The notes beneath the pieces are model-generated. The model was not told where the DNA came from and did no database searches. It worked only from the letters and a program-made list of their open reading frames with translations. Of a stretch of 24,801 bases of DNA, positions 1 to 5,541 are shown one piece after another (position 1 is the first letter of the stretch; each line of letters begins with the position of its first letter). This stretch comes from JAFDVL01 sp043736395 (GTDB lineage: Bacteria; Acidobacteriota; Blastocatellia; RBC074): positions 1 to 24,801 of the forward strand of contig JAYTCQ010000309.1 in NCBI GenBank assembly GCA_043736395.1, given 5' to 3'. The position numbers and the translations under genes are program-made.

Positions 1-34
1 GCGACTTGGTAACTCGTGGCATTTACCAAGTCGC
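1..34. repeat. Perfect 12-bp hairpin at window edge
   Basis: Bases 1-12 (GCGACTTGGTAA) are exactly the reverse complement of bases 23-34, with a 10-base loop. It lies just beyond the stop of the minus-strand gene ending at 65. No T-run follows the stem on the minus strand inside the window, so I call it a palindromic repeat rather than a terminator. It may extend past the window edge. Confidence 0.6.
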
Positions 35-64
35 TACCGCTCCTCGTACTGTACCGCATTTGAA

Positions 65-580
65 TTACAAAATTTCTTGAATGAATTGAGCCGTCTCTAA
101 AGGTGAAAAATTTGTTGTGTCGAATGAACGACCAACGATTGCAGGATACTCGAAAACACCTTGAGCCGACAATTCCTGATACCGCGTTAACGAATTTATT
201 TTTCCTGAATTCAGCCGCGAAGGATTCACCATTCGTCTTTCTAATTCTACTTTTGCACAAGTCAGCTCTACAAAAATTACTTCACCGGAAAAAGCTTTGA
301 CGGCTTCAATTGTGTTCTGAATAAATTGCTCGCTCACGGTTCTTTCAGGGCAAAACGTGAAGATCAGTGAACGATCTTGCTGTGCAGCTTCACGAAAAAC
401 GGAGAGCCATATTTCTTCGCGGAGTTTTATAAACGGCTTGCTGCCAAATTCAAAAATGCTCAGCAATAAATCTACGGTTAGATGATTATGGAAGATACGA
501 AACCCCGTCAAAGCAGCCAATTCGCGCGCTATCGTGAGCTTGCCGACGGCGGGTAATCCGTGTAGAAAAATGAGCTTCAT
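65..580 (-). CDS. Small P-loop (AAA/shikimate-kinase-like) NTPase
   Basis: A 171-aa soluble protein. The N-terminus is a hydrophobic beta strand (MKLIFLHG) running into a Walker A loop, GLPAVGKLT (residues 8-16). The usual Ser/Thr after GK is Leu here and Thr follows one residue later. The motif HNHLTVDLL (residues 31-39) follows. This pattern fits the family of small kinases often labelled 'AAA family ATPase' or shikimate kinase-like, which probably phosphorylate a small molecule; the substrate is unknown. Conserved arginines in the second half could form the lid, as in nucleoside or shikimate kinases. The start lies 8 bases inside a long inverted repeat (589-693), and I see no good ribosome binding site. 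I am confident of the P-loop fold, less so of the kinase activity, and have no basis for a gene name. Confidence 0.8.
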   Translation of the reverse strand: MKLIFLHGLPAVGKLTIARELAALTGFRIFHNHLTVDLLLSIFEFGSKPFIKLREEIWLSVFREAAQQDRSLIFTFCPERTVSEQFIQNTIEAVKAFSGEVIFVELTCAKVELERRMVNPSRLNSGKINSLTRYQELSAQGVFEYPAIVGRSFDTTNFSPLETAQFIQEIL

Positions 581-588
581 GATTCAAT

Positions 589-693
589 TGCAGAAGCCCA
601 CACGCAGTAAGGGCGCCCTCACATTAGAAAAATATTTGGCAACAGAAAGGAATAGTGGAGTACTGGCGCCCTTACTGCGTGCGGGCTTCTGCA
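589..693. repeat. Long inverted repeat, 29-nt arms
   Basis: Arms at 589-617 and 665-693 are reverse complements with one mismatch (A versus G within GAAGCCCRCACGC). They enclose a 47-base AT-rich centre. The element almost exactly fills the gap between the stop of the gene at 697 and the start of the gene at 580. The loop is too long for an ordinary intrinsic terminator and there is no T-run, so a non-autonomous (MITE-like) repeat is the better reading. I see no clear flanking target duplication. Confidence 0.8.
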
Positions 694-696
694 TTC

Positions 697-1506
697 TTAA
701 CTAAATCGCAGCGGATGATCCGTTAAATATTTCCACGAAGCATCGCCCAGCAAATCCATCGAAGTTAAGCCGTCCTGTTCCGTACCGGGATAAACATAGA
801 ACGAATCGCGTTCAATCGCCCGTGGATCAAGCCCGCGAATGCCTTCGAGCAAAGTCTCGAAACTCGCAGTTGTCCAATATTCATTTTCAGGAATAATTTC
901 AATAGACGATTTCAAAGGCATCGCCAGTTGCTGATAAGTCGGACGAAATTCGTAGCCGCCGACATCATCTTCAACCGCATCATCACGCGAATCAATCAAC
1001 AATAATAGTGTGACGATAGCGAATTCCTTACCATCAGAGAAACGGCGCAAGCGATCAACTTCGCTACTCATTTCATCCTGCTCAGTCGCCATCGAAGCTT
1101 CGATTTCATTGACCCATTGATTGTAATTTGTAATCGCTTTTCCGGCATCGGTGTTGTAATCCCAGTACCCGAATTCCCACGCGTACTGATTTTCCAGCAA
1201 CAACGACGCGACGGATTTCATAAACCGACGTTTGCCCTGCGCATCGTATTCTTCTTCGTCTACCAGCCGTTTCAATTTCGCCCGCAGCTCGTCGCTGCCA
1301 AAGGTTTGGATGACGAGCTGCACGCCGAGAAATGCGGTGTACGAAGTATCTTCTTCACCGCTCATGCCAATGAACGAACGCCTGCCTTCGTCCAGCATTT
1401 TCGGGTCTTTGCGGTTGGCGTAATAAATCCCGCCAGACAAAGCAGCCAGTAAAACCATCATTAAAAATAAGAAGGCGAATGTGCCGAGAAGAAAAATAAA
1501 AATCAT
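697..1506 (-). CDS. DUF1517-like membrane-anchored protein
   Basis: A 269-aa protein with one N-terminal membrane helix (about residues 2-27) followed by a long soluble part. The order of features resembles the DUF1517 family known mostly from cyanobacteria: a helical region (about 60-115), an acidic stretch, then a hydrophobic strand FAIVTLLLLID (about 162-172). After that comes a segment with the Y-x-Y-P-G-T-E-x-D-x-L-T-x-x-D-L pattern near residues 237-253. The family has no established biochemical role. Its neighbours are a zinc-ribbon membrane protein and a Gly-rich membrane-anchored protein on the same strand, suggesting an envelope function by context only. A terminator-like hairpin lies just upstream of the start, so it may be transcribed separately. 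The coding call is firm; the family assignment is from pattern memory and moderate. Confidence 0.75.
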   Translation of the reverse strand: MIFIFLLGTFAFLFLMMVLLAALSGGIYYANRKDPKMLDEGRRSFIGMSGEEDTSYTAFLGVQLVIQTFGSDELRAKLKRLVDEEEYDAQGKRRFMKSVASLLLENQYAWEFGYWDYNTDAGKAITNYNQWVNEIEASMATEQDEMSSEVDRLRRFSDGKEFAIVTLLLLIDSRDDAVEDDVGGYEFRPTYQQLAMPLKSSIEIIPENEYWTTASFETLLEGIRGLDPRAIERDSFYVYPGTEQDGLTSMDLLGDASWKYLTDHPLRFS

Positions 1507-1517
1507 CGGGGTTGCTC

Positions 1518-1548
1518 AAAAAAAGTAGCTCAAACTTTCCAGTTTGAG
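1518..1548 (-). terminator. Candidate intrinsic terminator upstream of 697-1506
   Basis: Read on the minus strand, an 8-bp perfect stem (CTCAAACT / AGTTTGAG, arms 1541-1548 and 1529-1536) with a 4-base loop is followed after four bases by seven T residues (1524-1518). It would end transcription from the zinc-ribbon/DUF4303-like genes. The T-run ends only about 11 bases before the next start codon, so it also forms that gene's leader. The stem is AT-rich and moderately weak. Confidence 0.5.
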
Positions 1549-1573
1549 TCAGTGGTAATCTCTAATTTGTCGA

Positions 1574-1599
1574 ACAAACTCAGCTTTAAATAGGCTGAG
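1574..1599 (-). terminator. Weak hairpin overlapping stop codon
   Basis: A 6-bp stem (CTCAGC / GCTGAG at 1594-1599 and 1579-1584 on the minus strand) carries the stop codon of the 1586-2152 gene in its loop and is followed by TTTGTT. It may back up the stronger hairpin at 1518-1548. The stem is short, so this is tentative. Confidence 0.25.
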
Positions 1600-2152
1600 G
1601 CCAATTAAGAATTCGAAGAATAACTTCTTCCTGATCATGAATGCCATAGCCGATCATAAACGGAGTCGCAAGATTTAACGAGCGAAAGCAGTTTTTCGCA
1701 ATTAATCTTTCACTCACCTTCCAGATCAAAATTCGTACTTTGCTTTCAAGGTAATCATCCTCATGCTCTCTACCATTTGGATACTCCCCGCTCTCCGCAA
1801 GTGTTTGCCATTCAGGGAATTCAATCGAAGCATATTGCGGATACTTAAAATCACCTGAGTTAGTATTGAAGATACTTAGCACAGGCAAGCTGATCTGGTA
1901 TTTAGCACAAGCCCATGATCTGGTTTTTGTCAGGTTCGTGGCTCGCGTTTCAACCGCAAATTTTTCAAGTTCACGACAAGATTTAATGGAATTTTCTAAG
2001 GTATCGAAAGCGAGCAAAACATAACCGTAAACAGGATCAGTATCGAAAGACACGAAGCAAATTTCCTCATCAGGATGCTCGCTGGCAAACTTTTTGATAG
2101 CGGCTACACTCCATTTATAGAGCTTGTCTTCGGCTTTCTTCCAACTGATCAT
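1586..2152 (-). CDS. DUF4303-like hypothetical protein
   Basis: A 188-aa soluble protein with no signal peptide or membrane segment. The N-terminal third contains a stretch (residues 23-58) centred on HPDEEICFVSFDTD followed by a 'DTLEN' element. This resembles DUF4303 proteins, some of which sit beside toxins as immunity-type proteins; here no toxin partner is visible, so I assign no function. The start ATG overlaps the stop of the upstream gene (ATGA, bases 2149-2152), which implies translational coupling with the zinc-ribbon protein. The coding call is good, the family call weak. Confidence 0.65.
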   Translation of the reverse strand: MISWKKAEDKLYKWSVAAIKKFASEHPDEEICFVSFDTDPVYGYVLLAFDTLENSIKSCRELEKFAVETRATNLTKTRSWACAKYQISLPVLSIFNTNSGDFKYPQYASIEFPEWQTLAESGEYPNGREHEDDYLESKVRILIWKVSERLIAKNCFRSLNLATPFMIGYGIHDQEEVILRILNWPQPI

Positions 2153-2622
2153 AACTGATGTGAAATTTTCTTATTGTTTACAAATGCAAGATCGAGTTCT
2201 CTGGTCGTATGCTCCGTAATACTATTCGGCATTTCGGTCGGCGAAGGTAACAATTCAACTGTCTGTGCAGCAGATAAATTTGCTTGCGAATTTTGTAAAC
2301 GCTTTGACATGTTGGAATTTTGAATTCCTTTATAAACAACTAAGCCCATTCCGAAGATTGCTACGATTGCGCCAAGGTCAGTAATTAATTGATTTTCAAA
2401 CGCGTCCCTGCCAATCAGGCTAATGATGATGCCAAGAAATATGAACGAGAAACTTGTCATGACTGCGTTCTGCATCCTTCTTGATTTTACCTGCTTGTCA
2501 GCTTCTCGATTTTCAGAGTGCTCCACGGTCAAAACTTGCGCGATTGTCTGGAGCTTCAATCCACAGGAGGGACAGAATTTTTTCGTTGCTGAATTATCTT
2601 TTCCACAGTTAGGGCAATACAT
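2149..2622 (-). CDS. Zinc-ribbon protein with two membrane helices
   Basis: A 157-aa protein. It begins with a rubredoxin-like zinc ribbon, CPNCGKDNSATKKFCPSCG, whose four cysteines (Cys3, Cys6, Cys17, Cys20) would bind one Zn2+. A basic linker follows, then two hydrophobic segments (about residues 52-70 and 79-98) forming a membrane hairpin, and a polar tail. Such zinc_ribbon_2 membrane proteins are common, and their role is usually unknown. The ribbon is probably cytoplasmic. The leader (AAGGA then ATTATTTTTATG) nearly repeats the leader of the gene starting at 4065. Its stop overlaps the next start by four bases. Confidence 0.8.
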   Translation of the reverse strand: MYCPNCGKDNSATKKFCPSCGLKLQTIAQVLTVEHSENREADKQVKSRRMQNAVMTSFSFIFLGIIISLIGRDAFENQLITDLGAIVAIFGMGLVVYKGIQNSNMSKRLQNSQANLSAAQTVELLPSPTEMPNSITEHTTRELDLAFVNNKKISHQL

Positions 2623-2658
2623 AAAAATAATTCCTTTGGGTTCGGAGAAAACTGGGTA

Positions 2659-4065
2659 CTAACCGCCAAACCATCCCCCACCACTTCTCCCAAACGATCC
2701 CGACCGTCCTGATCTGACTCCGGTCACACTACCGCTCGAATTCACGCGGACGCTGGTTCTGCCGAAGCCGCTGGGACGGGCGCGACCAACGCCGCTGGCT
2801 CCGCCGACTCGGGTTCCGCTGAATACTGTCGGGCGACTCACCGGACGATATGCGGCAGGCGCAAAACTGGCTGGTGACGTCGGACGTGAATAACCGTAGC
2901 GGTTGCCGCCATACGACGTGTACGCTCCGGGAAACGGGCTATACATATAATGCGAATAAAACCACCAGTGCATCATTGGTGATCCGCCGTAATAATATCG
3001 GCGTTCATTCACCTGATTTGTTTGTCCGGTGGCTTCTGAGCTTGCTGCCACTTGCGTGCCATCCGCCAATTTAAATTGTGACATGTTCAGAAACGGCAAT
3101 AACTTGATTCCCTGATTTTGATAATCCACAAAAACATCGTTCAGGTCATCCATTTCCACTTTTCGCGATTCATCTCTGACGACGTAAAGAACGCTTGTGA
3201 TACCGCGTTGCTTCAAATCAGCAGCTGACGGCATTTTTGCCATATAGCGATTATCGAACTGATTTTCCTCATCCGTATAGGGATTCAATCGCTGCGAATC
3301 CAGCAACAAAAGTGCGGGAGCATTCGGTTTCAAATTTGCTTTTTTATTTTCGATTTCTTGCGCGAAATACATCATTGCGCCGAGCGTTTCGTGCGAACGC
3401 GTAACGCCTAACGGATGCGGCCAATTATCGAATCCCGGAATGATCGTAGCGAAATCCGCCATTGCTGCTCCGAGCGCAACCGAGGAAGTGCCTTCAAGTT
3501 CTGAAACGATCAGCGATTCATTGGCATTGGCGGATTGCGATAACAATTCACGCAAAGCCAATCCTTGCTCATACGTCTGTTGCATCAACGGAGTCCGCAC
3601 CGCTTTCATTTGCGATTTCAACGTTTCCTGACTAAGAGATTGAATTAACGTTGGAACGAAATATGGTTGCCACTTGCTGTCGTTCGGTTGATAAGCAGAA
3701 ATTAATTTTGCAGGTTGAAGGTATTGCTTCCAATCTGAATCTGCGACACTGGCAGTTGCAGAAGTAAACGTCGGATCGAAGGAAAGCGGCTTATCCACCG
3801 CGCCAACATTCCAACCTTCTTTTTGCTGAAGCTCTAACGATTCACGGTCAACATCAGTCTCGTCGCTGCTTAAAAGTTTGTAGCCCGTCAGCCCGACCAT
3901 TCCGATCCCCGCCGCCCATGCAACGCCTTTCGCCAGTTTTTTATTCGCCTCACGACGCGAGATGCTTTGCTCATGCCAGTTGGAGACATCTCCGCCAGAT
4001 TGGGAAGTTGTTTCAGTTGTATTTTCTTTTTTTCTAAAATCAAAAGGAGATTTTTGTTTTTCCAT
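2659..4065 (-). CDS. Membrane-anchored protein with Gly/Ser/Arg-rich C-terminus
   Basis: A 468-aa protein I do not recognise. A polar N-terminus (1-36) leads to SRREANKKL (residues 36-44) and a hydrophobic stretch (about 46-65). This looks like a Tat-type signal or a signal anchor, but it lacks the F/L-K part of a classic SRRxFLK motif. The middle (about 80-370) is soluble, with no motif I can name. The C-terminal ~90 residues are low-complexity: a Tyr/Pro/Gly-rich stretch, then Gly/Ser/Arg repeats ending GGGWFGG. Arg-rich Gly/Ser tails can bind nucleic acid or surface polymers; here that is speculation. The gene is first in a minus-strand run, with 36 bases to the next gene. ATG at 4065 is preceded by AAGG at a long spacing. 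Confidence 0.75.
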   Translation of the reverse strand: MEKQKSPFDFRKKENTTETTSQSGGDVSNWHEQSISRREANKKLAKGVAWAAGIGMVGLTGYKLLSSDETDVDRESLELQQKEGWNVGAVDKPLSFDPTFTSATASVADSDWKQYLQPAKLISAYQPNDSKWQPYFVPTLIQSLSQETLKSQMKAVRTPLMQQTYEQGLALRELLSQSANANESLIVSELEGTSSVALGAAMADFATIIPGFDNWPHPLGVTRSHETLGAMMYFAQEIENKKANLKPNAPALLLLDSQRLNPYTDEENQFDNRYMAKMPSAADLKQRGITSVLYVVRDESRKVEMDDLNDVFVDYQNQGIKLLPFLNMSQFKLADGTQVAASSEATGQTNQVNERRYYYGGSPMMHWWFYSHYMYSPFPGAYTSYGGNRYGYSRPTSPASFAPAAYRPVSRPTVFSGTRVGGASGVGRARPSGFGRTSVRVNSSGSVTGVRSGRSGSFGRSGGGWFGG

Positions 4066-4156
4066 AAAAATAATCGCCTTAACGCGGCGTAATTTGTCTA
4101 CTGATGATTATACGACAAATTGAGCTGAATCGTTCGCATAATCCGTATCGCAATCC

Positions 4157-4325
4157 AGCCATGGTTGTGACCGCCTTTGCAAAAGGCGAATCTATTTCTC
4201 CATCATAGACTTGGCGACAACTCAAATTTTATCAAGCTTGCCTGTTTTATCGCTGCGTTCAAAATCTGAGTCAAGTGAGAGATTAGCTTTTTTGCTACGG
4301 CAAAAAAGCTGTCGCAACCATGGCT
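4157..4325. repeat. Multi-hairpin element with 15-nt inverted ends
   Basis: The outer arms 4157-4171 (AGCCATGGTTGTGAC) and 4311-4325 (GTCGCAACCATGGCT) pair over 15 bases with one G-T type mismatch. Inside are three more inverted pairs: CGCCTTT/AAAGGCG around 4171-4187, an 11-base pair with one mismatch (4220-4230 with 4261-4271), and a perfect 11-bp hairpin AGCTTTTTTGC/GCAAAAAAGCT at 4285-4310 with a 4-base loop. The element fills most of the 272-base gap between two minus-strand genes. It could be a MITE-like element or a structured RNA. No coding frame fits. Confidence 0.7.
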
Positions 4326-4337
4326 AGTTACGCTACT

Positions 4338-5189
4338 TCACTTTTGCGACTTCGCCTGCGCTGCAAATTTATCCCAGTCTTCATCTGTCATTTTTCCGAG
4401 CGCGCTGAATTCGCCTGCGCCTGCCAGCCATTCGCCGCCGTCAATGACTACGATTTCGCCGTTCACGTAGCCAGAAAAATCTGAAATTAAATAAGTTGCC
4501 AAATTCGCAAGCTCCTCGTGAGAACCAACTCTTCCCAATGGATTATGTGCAATCGCGCCTTCCATAAAACTGCCCGTCGGACTTAAGCGAGACTGCGCGC
4601 CCTGTGTCGGAAAAGGCCCCGGAGCGATGCCGTTCATACGGATTCCATACTTTCCCCACTCCACCGCGAGCGACTGCGTTAACGCCATCACGCCAGCTTT
4701 TGCCGTGGCTGAAGGCACGACATACGCCGAACCTGTCCAAGCGTACGTCGCCAAAATATTCAGCATCGTACCGCCGCGTTTCGCCGCAATCCATTTTTTG
4801 CCGAGGGCGAGAGTGCAGTACCAGGTTCCGTGCAGAACAATGCCGAGTACTGCGTCTACGGCGCGATGTGAAAGGCGTTCGGTTGGCGAAGCAAAATTTC
4901 CAGCGGCATTATTCACCAGCACGTCAATTGTACCGTAGTGATTCCAAACAGTATCCATCATCGCTTCGACGTTGTCAGGATTTCGCACGTCGCAAGTCGT
5001 ATAAAAAACTTCGCCGCCCGTGGCTTCGATTAATTCCTTGGCAGTCGCGGCTAAGACTTCTTCCTTGCGGCTGGTGATGGCAACCTTCGCTCCGAGTTGT
5101 AAAAAACGCGTTGCCATTGATTTGCCGAGACCTGTGCCGCCTCCGGTCACGAGAATCACTTTATCTTTGAGTAAATCGGATTGATACAT
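4338..5189 (-). CDS. 2,4-dienoyl-CoA reductase (DECR1-type SDR)
   Basis: A 283-aa short-chain dehydrogenase. The cofactor loop TGGGTGLG spans residues 15-22, Asp67-Val68 follows the family pattern, and NNAAGNF is at 93-99. The active-site region does not have the usual YxxxK. It reads TYAWTGSAYVVPSATAKAG, with Tyr149, Ser160 and Lys164 matching the arrangement I know from mitochondrial DECR1 (Tyr199/Ser210/Lys214). The tail with PGP, RLSPTGSF and DGGEWLAGAGEF also follows DECR1. The enzyme should use NADPH to reduce 2,4-dienoyl-CoA during beta-oxidation of unsaturated fatty acids, in the cytoplasm. The VLHGT segment has His120 where DECR1 has Asn. AGGAG seven bases before ATG supports the start. 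It appears to be a single-gene unit. Confidence 0.87.
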   Translation of the reverse strand: MYQSDLLKDKVILVTGGGTGLGKSMATRFLQLGAKVAITSRKEEVLAATAKELIEATGGEVFYTTCDVRNPDNVEAMMDTVWNHYGTIDVLVNNAAGNFASPTERLSHRAVDAVLGIVLHGTWYCTLALGKKWIAAKRGGTMLNILATYAWTGSAYVVPSATAKAGVMALTQSLAVEWGKYGIRMNGIAPGPFPTQGAQSRLSPTGSFMEGAIAHNPLGRVGSHEELANLATYLISDFSGYVNGEIVVIDGGEWLAGAGEFSALGKMTDEDWDKFAAQAKSQK

Positions 5190-5541
5190 TTAAACTCCTG
5201 AATTTTTTGAAAGGATGTGTAAAAATTTTGCCTTGTTTCCGAACAGAGCCTGCAAAGCAGGTGGCAAGCCTGTAGCCTAGTGCGTGAGCGCTAGGCAGGA
5301 TTAGAACGATGATTTTCTAGCCCGTGAAACGGGTGACAGATATTTCTTCATCAAACATTTTCTTGCGTTGGCTACATAAATTATAGTTCCTTGCTGCTCG
5401 ACGTAAGCCTGCCGATAGTATATCTGCAACCGATACTGGTCAATCTCGCGAATCACGAAAATGAGGGGCTGCGCTTGCGCTTTGGAATTAGCATTGAGTA
5501 AAGTGATACCTAAATCAAATTTCTATTTTTAAAGATCACAA
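5190..5541. other. Divergent intergenic region, 352 bp
   Basis: This gap lies between the reductase (minus) and the TonB-dependent receptor (plus) and must hold promoters for both. I see no coding frame. It contains a run of short hairpins (5249-5333, listed separately). The receptor start at 5542 has no strong ribosome binding site, only an AAAGA element about six bases upstream. Confidence 0.6.
5249..5333. repeat. Cluster of three short perfect palindromes
   Basis: Three hairpins stand in a row: CCTGC-AAA-GCAGG (5249-5261); GCCTAG...CTAGGC (5275-5296, extended by further pairs including a wobble); and CCCGT-GAA-ACGGG (5321-5333). The even spacing and stable small loops look like a REP-type extragenic repeat rather than a terminator, as no T-run follows on either strand. 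Confidence 0.5.

Noticed and set aside
1586..2622. Toxin-immunity or toxin-antitoxin pair
   Set aside because: The DUF4303-like protein and overlapping small partner suggested it, but the partner is a zinc-ribbon membrane protein with no toxin features.
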